From: Gammaproteobacteria bacterium TMED1
GTDB lineage: Bacteria > Pseudomonadota > Gammaproteobacteria > Pseudomonadales > Azotimanducaceae
Assembly (NCBI GenBank): GCA_002167855.2
Contig: NHBG02000020.1
Span: 324,173-388,172, forward strand
Direction of reading: 5' to 3'
DNA: 64,000 nucleotides
The notes below the pieces were generated by a model that was given only the letters and a program-made list of their open reading frames with translations, ran no database searches and was not told the DNA's origin. A program made the position numbers and the translations under genes. Within the stretch, counting starts at the first letter, position 1, and each line of letters opens with the position of its first letter. Shown one piece after another: positions 1 through 10,449 of the stretch.

Positions 1-2
1 TT

Positions 3-665
3 GGGAAAATAGCGGGCACCAACTTTAGAATTATATGGGATAACGCGTATGCTGTTCATCATTTAGGGGGCAGCCCAGATAAATTAGAAAATATAAAAGA
101 AGCCTGCGAAAAAGAGGGCACTCTGGACAGTATGATAATGTTTGCTAGTACTTCAAAGGTTACCTTCGCGGGTTCTGGTATCTCGTTTGTCGGTTCCTCG
201 CAAAAAAATCTAGACAATTTTGAGCAGTATTTGTCCGCCCAGACTATCGGTTTCGATAAAGTCAATCAGTTAAGGCACGCACGTTTCCTAAAGAATGAGG
301 AGGAGATTAATGCGCATATGGAAAAGCATAGAGAAATAATTCAACCAAAATTCGCCATAGTAGAAGAAAAACTTACTACCTCTCTAGCAGGGATGGATAT
401 TGCCTCTTGGACAAAACCAAATGGGGGTTACTTCGTCTCACTTGACACAACTTTTAAAGTTGCGGATCAAGTGATAAAACTGGCAGACAAAAGTGGAGTA
501 AAACTAACTCCTGCAGGCGCAACTTTTCCCTATGGTAATGATCCAAATAACAGTAATATCAGAATAGCACCAACGTTCCCACCGCTAGACGAGCTTGAAA
601 AAGCGATGGATGTCTTGGTGCTATGTATTGAGCTTGCGACGGTGAATTATCTACTCAATAAATGA
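3..665 (+). CDS. PLP-dependent aminotransferase (MocR/AspB-like class I), 5'-truncated by window edge
   Basis: Open frame continues upstream of the listed ORF (GKIAGTNFRIIWDNAYAVHHLGG...); motifs DNAY and TSKVTFAGSG (PLP lysine region) and a conserved C-terminus. Confidence 0.8.
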   Translation, partial: GKIAGTNFRIIWDNAYAVHHLGGSPDKLENIKEACEKEGTLDSMIMFASTSKVTFAGSGISFVGSSQKNLDNFEQYLSAQTIGFDKVNQLRHARFLKNEEEINAHMEKHREIIQPKFAIVEEKLTTSLAGMDIASWTKPNGGYFVSLDTTFKVADQVIKLADKSGVKLTPAGATFPYGNDPNNSNIRIAPTFPPLDELEKAMDVLVLCIELATVNYLLNK

Positions 666-2185
666 TGTTAAGTCCTTTAGACAGTTTTATTATTATCATT
701 TATTTCCTTATCTTATTTTTCATTGGGATTTTTTTTGGAATAAAAAACACATCGACGGAAGACTATTTCCTCGGTGGTAGGAAATTCAGGGGCTGGGTTT
801 TAGGGATATCTCTTGTTGGTACATCAATTAGTTCGATCACATTCTTAGCCTACCCTGGTGATGCTTTCAAAACAGCTTGGCTACGCTTTCTTCCAAATCT
901 GATGTTACCGATTGCAGTTCTAATTGCCGCTTATTATTTTCTACCTAGGTTACGTATAGGAAAAGCAACGACTGCCTATGAATTCCTTGAAGAGAGATTT
1001 GGATCGTCCGTTAGGATTTATGGAGCAGGGTCATTTATAGTGGCTCAATTTGTTCGTCTTAGTTTAATCCTCTACTTAGTCGGGCTGGTCTTACACCAAA
1101 TCATTGGTTTTTCTGCTAATGAATGCATAATTTTAGCAGGCGTCGCGGTAGCCATGTACACCGTTTTAGGAGGGATTAACGCGGTCATATGGACTGACGT
1201 CATACAGACCATAGTCCTTGTACTTGGCGGGCTAATCTGTATGTTTGTAATCGTAGAGTCCCTGCCCGGTGGGTTCAGCCAGATTATCGAAGTGGGAAAA
1301 AATCACGGCAAGTTAGCTTTTTCAGAACTCAGAAATGGACAACTGACACCTGTAGCTTGGGGACCCAGCCTCAGTGAAAAAACTATTACTATGATGCTTC
1401 TTATTGGCCTTATTAGTTGGCTGACCGAGTATTCAAGTAATCAAAATACGATACAACGCTTTAATGCAGCGAGCTCAGAAGTGGAGGCTCGAAAAGCAAT
1501 GTATATCTGTGCCGCTGTGAGCCTACCTACTTGGGCCTTTTTCATGCTGCTAGGTACGGCGCTATACGTGTTCTTCGAGAGCTTTCCTGCGGCGCCAGCT
1601 ACTGAAATTATTGCAGGACTCCGAAAAGCAGAGGAAGTAATCCCTTATTTTATTATTCATCACCTCCCCAAAGGTATCATCGGTTTAGTTTTAGCTGCGA
1701 TAGTGGCAGCCGCCATGTCTTCGCTTGATAGTAGTATTAATTCAATATCGACAGTGGCTACTTCAGATATTTATCGACGCTTTATAAAAAAAGATGCTCC
1801 GGATTCTCACTATCTAAAGTTCGCAAGACTGACGGCTTTTGGAACAGGCTTATTGATGATCGGTGGCGCCATCATCTTGACAAATACGCACACAAAGACT
1901 ATCCAAGACACTGCAACGGTCCTTACATCTCTTTTGGCAGGAGGGCTTCTGTCAATTTATGCAATTGGTTTCTTCTCACGCAAAGGTAACGAGAAAGATG
2001 TTCTGTTTGCAATTTTGGGCACCATGGTTTTTACAGCATGGACAATCCTTTCCTCAAAAGCATTACTACCCGAATTTTTATTATATCCATTTGATCTCTA
2101 CTACACTGGCTTGATAGGCAATATAGTTATGTTTGTTCTCGTTTATGGCATCAGCCTGACCTTTCCTGGCAATAAAACATACTAA
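662..2185 (+). CDS. Sodium:solute symporter (SSS family)
   Basis: 507 aa, multiple TM segments, SSS-like N-terminus EDYFLGGRKFRGWVLGISLVGTSIS; overlaps the upstream stop by 4 nt. Confidence 0.85.
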   Translation: MMLSPLDSFIIIIYFLILFFIGIFFGIKNTSTEDYFLGGRKFRGWVLGISLVGTSISSITFLAYPGDAFKTAWLRFLPNLMLPIAVLIAAYYFLPRLRIGKATTAYEFLEERFGSSVRIYGAGSFIVAQFVRLSLILYLVGLVLHQIIGFSANECIILAGVAVAMYTVLGGINAVIWTDVIQTIVLVLGGLICMFVIVESLPGGFSQIIEVGKNHGKLAFSELRNGQLTPVAWGPSLSEKTITMMLLIGLISWLTEYSSNQNTIQRFNAASSEVEARKAMYICAAVSLPTWAFFMLLGTALYVFFESFPAAPATEIIAGLRKAEEVIPYFIIHHLPKGIIGLVLAAIVAAAMSSLDSSINSISTVATSDIYRRFIKKDAPDSHYLKFARLTAFGTGLLMIGGAIILTNTHTKTIQDTATVLTSLLAGGLLSIYAIGFFSRKGNEKDVLFAILGTMVFTAWTILSSKALLPEFLLYPFDLYYTGLIGNIVMFVLVYGISLTFPGNKTY

Positions 2186-2263
2186 TCGGAAATCTTAGCT
2201 CATGTTAAGATAAGTGGAATAGATTTTTATCTTGAATGGAGATAGCCGATACGGCAATGACTT

Positions 2264-3529
2264 ATGAAGTTTATGAAAAAGCTTTTTGGAGAATCGGTTA
2301 CGAATAGCGCAAATGATTTCACTGAGTTGGACCTGCCGTGGGAATTAGAACAAGCTATCAATGAACTGGGATTTAGAGACTGCACGCCTATACAAAAAGA
2401 GGTTCTCCCTCAATCAATCGATGGTTCAGATATCATTGCACAAGCTCAAACGGGCACAGGGAAAACTGCTGCCTTCCTTATCTCGATGTTAACGTACCAT
2501 ATTGAAAACCCTGAGTTAAGCGCTAGAAAAGCGGGAACTCCCTTCGCCTTGATTATCGCCCCAACTCGAGAGCTGGTGATGCAAATCGCTGACGATGCTG
2601 AAAAGCTCTCAGCATACACAAAGATATGTATTGTCCCCATTGTTGGGGGCATAGATTATGAAAAACAAAAACAATTTATGCGGTCGAAGGTTGATATTGT
2701 CGTCGCTACACCGGGAAGATTATTGGACTTCTGCCGTTCAAACATCATTGACCTTTCAAGAATAGAGTCACTAGTCATTGATGAGGCAGACCGTATGTTA
2801 TCCATGGGATTTATACCTGATGTAAAGAGCATAATAAGACGGACCCCTCATAAAGAACGTCGCCAAACACAACTTTTCAGCGCGACACTGAGCGAAGATA
2901 TCCAGCGACTTGCTAAATCTTGGACCCTAAATCCTTTTCTAGTTCACATAAAACCGGAGGAAATAGCGGTAGGGTCAGTTACTCAGGAAGTTTATTTAAC
3001 CTCGGAGAACGAAAAATTTAAGGTTTTATTTAATATACTTAAATCTGAAGAAGTGACTAAGGCGATCATTTTTGTCAACCGTCGTAACCAGACTCGTGAC
3101 CTAGAAGAAAATCTTTATCGCTATCAAATAAGTACAGGATTACTTACTGGGGATGTTCCTCAGAAGCGAAGGATAAGGACTCTTCAGCAGTTTAAGTCAG
3201 GAAAAATCGAGGTTCTCGTCGCGACAGATGTAGCGGGCAGGGGTATTCATGTCAATGATGTCAGTCACGTAATCAACTTCAATCTTCCTGAAGATCCAGA
3301 GGACTATGTTCACAGAATAGGAAGAACAGGGAGAGCTGGCGCGAAAGGTACCTCAATAAGTCTTGTTTGTGAAAGCGATGTGTTTATGCTGCCTGCGATT
3401 GAAAAACTCTTGGGTGAAAGCATCATCAGCACGCAACCAGACGAAAAATACTTATTAGCACTGCCTAACGCGACCCGTCTCAGAAAAAAAGGTACAGCAG
3501 CCAAAAGGCACACCAGCCATACTGAGTAA
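2264..3529 (+). CDS. rhlB: ATP-dependent RNA helicase, DEAD-box, RhlB-like
   Basis: AQTGTGKTAAF, PTRELV, DEADRM, SAT, HRIGRTGRAG motifs; overall resemblance to RhlB. Confidence 0.8.
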   Translation: MKFMKKLFGESVTNSANDFTELDLPWELEQAINELGFRDCTPIQKEVLPQSIDGSDIIAQAQTGTGKTAAFLISMLTYHIENPELSARKAGTPFALIIAPTRELVMQIADDAEKLSAYTKICIVPIVGGIDYEKQKQFMRSKVDIVVATPGRLLDFCRSNIIDLSRIESLVIDEADRMLSMGFIPDVKSIIRRTPHKERRQTQLFSATLSEDIQRLAKSWTLNPFLVHIKPEEIAVGSVTQEVYLTSENEKFKVLFNILKSEEVTKAIIFVNRRNQTRDLEENLYRYQISTGLLTGDVPQKRRIRTLQQFKSGKIEVLVATDVAGRGIHVNDVSHVINFNLPEDPEDYVHRIGRTGRAGAKGTSISLVCESDVFMLPAIEKLLGESIISTQPDEKYLLALPNATRLRKKGTAAKRHTSHTE

Positions 3530-3729
3530 GATCGCAAACCCTACCTATGAAATTAGGAAGCACAAATTTATGAAGGCGCCTACCTTAATTTATAGTTTTT
3601 TGGCTTCCCTAGTTTTAATATTCTATAAATCAAGATTGTTATTTATTTCTTGCGACGTGCGCTACCTATATAATTGATATCTAACAGGCAGTGCTTTTTT
3701 ATTATTAAAAAGACTCATCAGGAATTGCT

Positions 3730-4116
3730 ATGAATGCATTAATAATGGCAGAGGCGCTGAATGTACTGGGTGAGAAACTCCTTCCCTGCGGAGATTCACC
3801 AATTACCGGCTTTTTCAGAGATGGTTACTGTAATACATGTCATGAAGATGTCGGTTCACACACGGTCTGCGTGGAAGTCACTGAGGAATTTTTAGAATTC
3901 TCCCGATTTTCAGGAAATGATTTATCGACGCCGCATCCAGAATTTGAATTCCCTGGACTGAAAGAAGGTGATCGCTGGTGCCTATGCGCAGGGCGCTGGC
4001 TCCAAGCCTACGAAAAAGGTATGGCACCTAAGGTTTTTTTACGCAATACCCACATTAGGGCGCTTGAAACCATACCTCGCGATTTGCTAGAGAAGTTTGC
4101 GGTTCAACTTAATTAG
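3730..4116 (+). CDS. DUF2237-family protein
   Basis: TGFFRDGYC, DVGSHTVC, GDRWCLCAGRW motifs characteristic of the family. Confidence 0.75.
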   Translation: MNALIMAEALNVLGEKLLPCGDSPITGFFRDGYCNTCHEDVGSHTVCVEVTEEFLEFSRFSGNDLSTPHPEFEFPGLKEGDRWCLCAGRWLQAYEKGMAPKVFLRNTHIRALETIPRDLLEKFAVQLN

Positions 4117-4185
4117 TTTTACTAACTCAAGCTATCACAAACTAGGTGATTTAGTTACGAACACCAAATAACAGAATCACTAATT

Positions 4186-5445
4186 TTAAGACTCCCGATG
4201 TTTATTTGAGAAGAAAGTTCCGCGGAGTTCATCTCGAAACTTGGGGTGCGCAATCTCTATTAACTTTTTTGCACGTTCGTTCCACGAAGTATTCTTTAAG
4301 CTTGCTATACCAAATTCAGTAACAACCATGTCCACATCAGTCCTTAAAGCCGTAACCATCTCGACGCGGGGAACAATTCGGGATACCTTTCCCCTTCGAG
4401 CTGTAGAGGCCATAGCAATGATTGAGCGCCCATTCTTGCTAAGCTTAGCTGCACGCATGAAATCGACAGAACCTCCTGTACCCGAGACTTGGAAACCACT
4501 CACAAACTCAGCATTCACTTGCCCAAAAAGGTCGACTTCCATTGCAGAATTTATGGAGACAAAATTATCCAGATGACGAATCACATTTGACTCGTGAGTA
4601 TAATTTGCACCTTTAAAATGAATACTCCTCTCACGTGCTACCCAGTCCAAGAAATCTTTAGACCCCAAAGCAATACCGGTAATATGTTTGCAACTATCAA
4701 TGGCTTTCCGCTTGCCATTTAGATTTCCATTCATGATCAATTTCATCGTACCATCTCCAACAAGTCCTCCGTGAAAACCCAGGTCGTTTTTATTAGTGAG
4801 ATTTGAAAGTATCGCCTCAGGAATCGTACCCACTCCAGTCTGAAGACAATCTCCATCTTTTATAATTGAGGACACTAACTTAGCAATCTCCAGCTCCACC
4901 GATTTTACCTCAGGCTTTGGGTAAAGGATTGGGGGGCAAGCCTTCTCTAATAACAAGTACGACGCGTTCATTTCTAATGGAGGACAACCAATAGGAGCAG
5001 TCATTTCAGTGTTAACTTGGAGAACTACCGTCGCAGCTCCATCAAGAGCTGCCTGAACAAATTCCATACCTGGACCAAAGCGTATTTCTCCGTTGATATC
5101 TTTAGCTACCTGCAACAACACTATATCCAAGGAGCACCCTTGGATATAGTCATACACTGCACGCATCTGCATTGGGATATAATCAATTCTTCCTTTACTC
5201 AAGCCCCTCTGTAACGCGGGAGTCATAAAAAAAGTCGCCATTCTAGATTCAGGCGCTAAGGAGGAAAGGTCTATTTGGTTAATAAATAATGGTTGCTGGA
5301 TAAAAGTCACTCCATTTGCTTTTTCTCCGTCAGCTGCGAGTAGTTCGATAAGGCCTTTAGGTTCATTGGTATATGCTCCCACATAAACTCGTTGACCAGG
5401 CTTAAACAAACTAAGGAATTCAGATTCGTCAATGTACTGGGTCAC
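4186..5445 (-). CDS. Acetyl-CoA hydrolase/transferase family (4-hydroxybutyrate CoA-transferase-like)
   Basis: 419 aa; GDCLQTGVGTIPEAIL, FHGGLVGDGTMKL, VDFMRAAKLSKNGRSIIA motifs. Confidence 0.85.
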   Translation of the reverse strand: MTQYIDESEFLSLFKPGQRVYVGAYTNEPKGLIELLAADGEKANGVTFIQQPLFINQIDLSSLAPESRMATFFMTPALQRGLSKGRIDYIPMQMRAVYDYIQGCSLDIVLLQVAKDINGEIRFGPGMEFVQAALDGAATVVLQVNTEMTAPIGCPPLEMNASYLLLEKACPPILYPKPEVKSVELEIAKLVSSIIKDGDCLQTGVGTIPEAILSNLTNKNDLGFHGGLVGDGTMKLIMNGNLNGKRKAIDSCKHITGIALGSKDFLDWVARERSIHFKGANYTHESNVIRHLDNFVSINSAMEVDLFGQVNAEFVSGFQVSGTGGSVDFMRAAKLSKNGRSIIAMASTARRGKVSRIVPRVEMVTALRTDVDMVVTEFGIASLKNTSWNERAKKLIEIAHPKFRDELRGTFFSNKHRES

Positions 5446-5656
5446 AACTCAAACTCGCCTATAATTAAACTTATGCACAAGTTGCAGCTACTGATCTAAC
5501 GCAACAGATTACTGATTTCTCCGATATACTTACGTTAAACGAGGATCACTCAAAACGCTAGCCAACAGAACAGATGAGAAAACAACTATCTTTTGATTAA
5601 ATGCGAAAAAGAAGCCTTAGAAGCTAGCGATACTAATTGAAAATAGGACTAATATC

Positions 5657-7189
5657 ATGGGCGAAAAACCAAATATTCTTCTTATCATGGCTGATGATCT
5701 GGGTTTCTCGGATTTAGGCTGCTTCGGAGGTGAAATAGATACACCTAATCTCGATGAACTGGCACTGAGTGGTCAACGTTTTACGCAATTCTACACAAAC
5801 GCGAAGTGCTCTCCATCAAGAGCGGCGCTACTTACTGGGCTTTACGCTGAACAAGTTACCGAAAAAGCGGATGGAGGAACGCTCCATGCTCGTAACAATA
5901 TTACCTTAGCAGAGATGCTCCGGCTTGCAGGATACACAACTATGGCAACTGGAAAATGGCATCTTGGCGAAAGCAGCGAACGCAGACCGATTGCGAGAGG
6001 CTTTGACAGATACTGGGGGCTACTTAGTGGTTGCAGCAACTACTTTAATCCCGGTGATCGAAGGCCAGATGAACCAGAACCCGGTCGTAAAAATGATAAC
6101 GACATTCGCCCCTGGTGTGATCAAGACACTGTGATGCATCCATTCAATCCAAAAAATAAGAATTTTTATACTACTGATGCGATCACTGATCACGCGATTC
6201 AATTTCTTAATGAAGTAAAATCGAGTGAAAAACCTTTCTTTCTTTACATACCACACTGCGCACCCCACTTCCCTTTGCAGGCATGGCCTGAAGATATAAA
6301 AAAGTACAGGGAGAGATATACTTCAGATTGGTCAGATATTCGTCAGCAAAGATACTTAAGATTATTGGAGCTTGGAATTATTGATCCTAGTTGGGGCCTA
6401 CCCCCGGCGGATGAGCGAGCCAAACGGTCTTATGCAAACCTAGGTAATCATGCTGTTGAGACAATGGCTGTTTACGCGGCCATGGTAGATCGACTTGACC
6501 AAGGTATCGGTCGAGTATTAAGTAAGCTTTCTGAACTAGGAAAGAAAGAAAACACCCTAGTGCTTTTTTTATCTGACAATGGTGGATGTGCAGAGGAAAT
6601 TCACTGTACCCCAGAGACACCTCCTGGAACTGTGGATTCCTATAGAACAGTTGGTGCAGCCTGGGCAAATGCTAGTAATACACCTTGGAGGTTATTCAAA
6701 GATTTTGATCATGAGGGCGGTATCTCCACCCCATTAATAGCCAGCTGGCCGGCACGAATAAAAAAGCCCGAACTGATTCATGATGTTGCTCACATAATTG
6801 ATTTTATGCCGACATTTGCAGAGATCGCAAATATCGAACTACCTAGCCATTACAAAGGCCAGTCTTTGCTTCCGATAACAGGAAAAAGTCTTGTCCCTTT
6901 TTTTGATGGAGAAAAAGACCAAGCCTCACAACGCGAGCTTTTTTGGTTAATTGGCGGCGCTAAAGCAATGAGAAAGGGTAAATGGAAAATCGTAACTCAG
7001 GGTCCTAAAAGGGTTCAGGCTGGAATACAAATAGAAGCGGGACACCACTCATGGGAGTTATATGACATGGAGAATGATCGTTGCGAACTTCATAATCTCG
7101 CCAACCGCCACCCTGAGATAGTCGAGTGGATGGCGAATAGATGGGAGGAGTGGCATACGAAGTGCCTGCAGGATACAGCTCTATATTGA
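5657..7189 (+). CDS. Sulfatase (arylsulfatase-like, formylglycine type)
   Basis: NILLIMADDLGFSDLGCFGG; CSPSR formylglycine motif (C-x-P-x-R); GKWHLG. Confidence 0.9.
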   Translation: MGEKPNILLIMADDLGFSDLGCFGGEIDTPNLDELALSGQRFTQFYTNAKCSPSRAALLTGLYAEQVTEKADGGTLHARNNITLAEMLRLAGYTTMATGKWHLGESSERRPIARGFDRYWGLLSGCSNYFNPGDRRPDEPEPGRKNDNDIRPWCDQDTVMHPFNPKNKNFYTTDAITDHAIQFLNEVKSSEKPFFLYIPHCAPHFPLQAWPEDIKKYRERYTSDWSDIRQQRYLRLLELGIIDPSWGLPPADERAKRSYANLGNHAVETMAVYAAMVDRLDQGIGRVLSKLSELGKKENTLVLFLSDNGGCAEEIHCTPETPPGTVDSYRTVGAAWANASNTPWRLFKDFDHEGGISTPLIASWPARIKKPELIHDVAHIIDFMPTFAEIANIELPSHYKGQSLLPITGKSLVPFFDGEKDQASQRELFWLIGGAKAMRKGKWKIVTQGPKRVQAGIQIEAGHHSWELYDMENDRCELHNLANRHPEIVEWMANRWEEWHTKCLQDTALY

Positions 7190-7324
7190 CCTATATTCTT
7201 AAGGTTTGCGCTAAACCTAACTACCTCTATATGTGGCCATGTTAGGGGTCCACGAATCATCGGAGCGGAACCGAGAGAGAGCCCGCCTCAACGTAACATC
7301 AAGACGAGCTCCAGAGGGAGAAGT

Positions 7325-8623
7325 TTAAAGGATATAGCCTCGTTCATTATGCAGAGAAACATCTAGGCCCTCTGACTCTTGTTCTTCATCGACTCTTAGA
7401 CCAATGAGAGAATCTAAAATCTTTAGGATGATGAAACTACAGATACCGGTATAAACTATAGTTGAGACGATGCCAATTGCCTGGGCCCCCAACTGAGCAC
7501 TAATCGAGGAATTTCCTCCTCCAAAGCCAGCTCCGCCGAACTGGGTTGCGCACAAGATACCGACGCCTAGAGCACCGATTATTCCACCAACGGCATGTAC
7601 ACCGAATACATCTAAACTATCGTCATAGCCCACCGCCCTCTTGAGGGCAGTAGAAGCGAAGAAACACCCAACCCCGGCAACTAAACCAAGAGCTATCGCT
7701 CCCATAGGCCCAATCGATCCGCAGGCTGGGGTAATGGCCACTAGTCCAGCTACCGCTCCAGAAGCGATTCCCAAAACACTTGGTTTACCGTGTTTAAGCC
7801 ATTCAGCAAACATCCAAGCAAGAGCTGCCGCAGCAGTAGCTAATTGGGTCACCGCCATCGCCATCCCAGCCACGTTATCAGCAGCCAACTCACTCCCTGC
7901 GTTGAAACCGAACCATCCAACCCAGAGCATGGAAGCTCCAACAATAGTTAATCCAAGATTGTGAGGAGGCATTTGAGTTTTGGGATATCCTTCCCTTCTT
8001 CCCATTACGATAGCCGCGACCAACCCCGCTATACCTGCATTAATGTGGACGACGGTACCTCCGGCGAAATCAAGAATGCCATAATCGCCTAACCATCCGC
8101 CACCCCATACCCAGTGACAGACAGGGGCATAACATATCGTCACCCAAAGTGTCATAAAAATAAGTAGTGCTGAAAACTTCATCCTCTCCGCGAACGCTCC
8201 AACAATTAGCGCAGGAGTAATAATGGCGAAAGTCATCTGAAAAGTCATAAATACCGTTTCAGGAATGGAGCCAGACATTGCATCAACCGTGACGCCCGAC
8301 AAAAAGGCCTTGTCCAATCCCCCCACAAAAGCGTTTACCGATCCACCATCACTAAAAGCCAAACTGTAAAGATAAAGAGCCCATAAAATAGACATTAGCC
8401 CCGTGATAGCGAAACACTGCATTAACACCGAAAGTACGTTTTTGCTTCGAACCATTCCCGCGTAAAACAATGATAATCCTGGAATAGTCATGAACAGCAC
8501 CAGAACCGTAGCGGTGATCATCCAAGCTGTATCTCCAGAGCTTAGTTCATCCGCGATCCCTAAACTTGGTAGGAGCAGAAGCCCCGCGAGAAAAACTCGC
8601 GCCAGATTTTTTATTTTCAACAT
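7325..8623 (-). CDS. amt: Ammonium transporter (Amt family)
   Basis: GLSLFYAGMVRSKNVLS, GWFGFNAGS, DVFGVHAVGG; ATG at 8623 has the SD GGAGAGAGAA and a signal-peptide-like N-terminus (listed ORF extends to 8677). Confidence 0.9.
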   Translation of the reverse strand: MLKIKNLARVFLAGLLLLPSLGIADELSSGDTAWMITATVLVLFMTIPGLSLFYAGMVRSKNVLSVLMQCFAITGLMSILWALYLYSLAFSDGGSVNAFVGGLDKAFLSGVTVDAMSGSIPETVFMTFQMTFAIITPALIVGAFAERMKFSALLIFMTLWVTICYAPVCHWVWGGGWLGDYGILDFAGGTVVHINAGIAGLVAAIVMGRREGYPKTQMPPHNLGLTIVGASMLWVGWFGFNAGSELAADNVAGMAMAVTQLATAAAALAWMFAEWLKHGKPSVLGIASGAVAGLVAITPACGSIGPMGAIALGLVAGVGCFFASTALKRAVGYDDSLDVFGVHAVGGIIGALGVGILCATQFGGAGFGGGNSSISAQLGAQAIGIVSTIVYTGICSFIILKILDSLIGLRVDEEQESEGLDVSLHNERGYIL

Positions 8624-8703
8624 TTCTCTCTCCACAATAACTGTTTCACTTTTTGTCCCGCGCACCATTTTTGACAAGTCGCACGGCCTCCGAACGTTTT
8701 AAA

Positions 8704-8721
8704 AAGCAAAGTTAGTGCCAA
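8704..8721 (-). promoter_or_regulatory. Putative sigma-54 promoter of amt
   Basis: Minus strand TTGGCAC-TAACT-TTGCTT; GG-N10-GC spacing as in the -24/-12 consensus. Confidence 0.7.
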
Positions 8722-8919
8722 TTAAGGGCATTAATAAGGAAGTTAGCGGATTAACTTACCTAAAATAGGTTTTGGTATGGTTTTGACTTACTTATGAAGG
8801 AATAAAAAGATCTACTTTAGTGCATACAAAATAGTTATGCTCTATTTTAGATCAACAAAAAGATTCATATCAGTCTTTGTAGCTTTGTATATACTTAGGA
8901 AAAACTTCTAAAACCTACT

Positions 8920-9819
8920 TTGATTATAAAAGCACCCCCGTGGTTTGATCGTTACGTAACGGTAGCTGCGTCTGATCATTCGATTCCTGTCAATGACTGC
9001 AGCATCCATTATCGAAAGTGGCAAAAAGACAGTGATTCCGACAAACCAACGTTACTATTTGTGCATGGAAATGGCGCTAATCTTCACTGGTGGGATTTTA
9101 TTGCTCCTGCATTCCTGGAAAATTGCAACGTTGTCGCAATTGATCTCTCCGGTTCAGGTGATAGCGAACACAGGAATGAGTATTCGCTTGAAGTTTTCGC
9201 TCAGGAGATAATCGGAGTTTGCGAGGATGCAAACCTTAGAAATATTACGGTAGTAGGGCATAGCTTTGGGGGTAGCGTTGCACGCTCATGCGCTTTTTTA
9301 AATCCCGGTTTTTTTTCTCAGCTGATTATGGTGGATAGTAGCTTTGAACAACGGAGAGATCGCGCGGTAACGCTTAGAAAAAAAAAGCCTATTGGGAGGT
9401 ATTACGCTAGTTTAGCGGAAGCAAAAAAACGCTTTAAATTACGTCCCTCCCAACCTTGCTTAAACCGTTATATCCTTGACTATATTGCAGGTCATTCCTT
9501 AATAAAGACGGTATCAGGCTATTATTTTAAATTGGATCAGCAAATTTTTAAAAAAATGAAGCAAAGCGGCTTGCCCGACGCTCTATCCATGCTTAAGGAT
9601 ATATCTTGTCCCGTGGGATTAATTTATGGAGAAAAAAGCCGATTTTTTACTTCTCATAGCATCCAAATTTTGGAGCGAGTCATACCAAGCTCTCATATTT
9701 TAAGTATAAGAAATGCTCACCACCATCTATTTCTAGAATATCCAGAAAAATTTATTGAATCTCTGGGTAAACTCACGGTCCTGATGACTCCAACTGATCC
9801 ACCAATTGATTCGCCTTAG
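8920..9819 (+). CDS. Alpha/beta hydrolase
   Basis: LLFVHGNGANLHWW, GHSFGG nucleophile elbow; TTG start. Confidence 0.8.
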   Translation: MIIKAPPWFDRYVTVAASDHSIPVNDCSIHYRKWQKDSDSDKPTLLFVHGNGANLHWWDFIAPAFLENCNVVAIDLSGSGDSEHRNEYSLEVFAQEIIGVCEDANLRNITVVGHSFGGSVARSCAFLNPGFFSQLIMVDSSFEQRRDRAVTLRKKKPIGRYYASLAEAKKRFKLRPSQPCLNRYILDYIAGHSLIKTVSGYYFKLDQQIFKKMKQSGLPDALSMLKDISCPVGLIYGEKSRFFTSHSIQILERVIPSSHILSIRNAHHHLFLEYPEKFIESLGKLTVLMTPTDPPIDSP

Positions 9820-9955
9820 TTTCGAGTTCCGCAATAAGTTCTTTGGTAACATGAACAGAAAGTGCAACGGCTCGTTTTGGACCAAGTTTTCTTAAACCAG
9901 AGGCAATATCCTCAGCAAGGAGTTTTATTTCATTTGGGTTGCCCATCGCGCTCAT
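9773..9955 (-). CDS. Small hypothetical protein (about 57-60 aa), overlaps hydrolase 3' end convergently
   Basis: AAAGGA upstream of ATG at the fourth codon; amphipathic, charged composition; divergent from 10041 gene. Confidence 0.5.
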   Translation of the reverse strand: MSAMGNPNEIKLLAEDIASGLRKLGPKRAVALSVHVTKELIAELETKANQLVDQLESSGP

Positions 9956-10040
9956 CCTTTAGATTTGATAATTCATTATGATACCTTAAGGCCTGCAAAC
10001 TGTCTCTGGCGACAACTTATACAATTCCTGGAAAAAGCTT

Positions 10041-10313
10041 ATGCCGAAAGTTACAGTAAATTACCGTGGTGCCATACTAACCGTCGAATCAGATGACGAT
10101 GAAGGCCGACTATTAATTAACGGGCTCATTCGAGCGCGAATCAAATTAACACCAACAACACGATTAACATCTACTGTGCAAACAGACTACGAGTGGCATG
10201 AATTAATCGAGGGAACAATAAAACGAAAAGCTGGTAAAGTAACGCTTGCTATTCATGCAAATAATGTTGAGATCGCCTTGGAGACTTTCTCACTACAGAC
10301 CTATTTGGAATAA
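10041..10313 (+). CDS. Hypothetical protein, 90 aa
   Basis: ATG ORF filling an otherwise empty interval; protein-like composition. Confidence 0.6.
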   Translation: MPKVTVNYRGAILTVESDDDEGRLLINGLIRARIKLTPTTRLTSTVQTDYEWHELIEGTIKRKAGKVTLAIHANNVEIALETFSLQTYLE

Positions 10314-10414
10314 GGAAACAACAAAATTTTATGGGATACAGTAACTCTCAATCTAAGTAATATTTCAGTTATCCAATTTTGACTGAGCGTTCAAATATAA
10401 CCTTATTTAAGTCT

Positions 10415-10443
10415 TTGACAGTTAGGGGCTGCTAGTTTATAAA
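10415..10443 (+). promoter_or_regulatory. Sigma-70 promoter for candidate ncRNA
   Basis: TTGACA (10415-10420), 17-bp spacer, TATAAA (10438-10443). Confidence 0.75.
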
Positions 10444-10449
10444 TTAGTT

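Noticed and set aside
7190-7322. Structured-looking interval between sulfatase and amt (ATGTTA...TAACAT, GC-rich core)
   Set aside because: Helices are short and interrupted, and no T-run or promoter is clear; not enough to call an RNA
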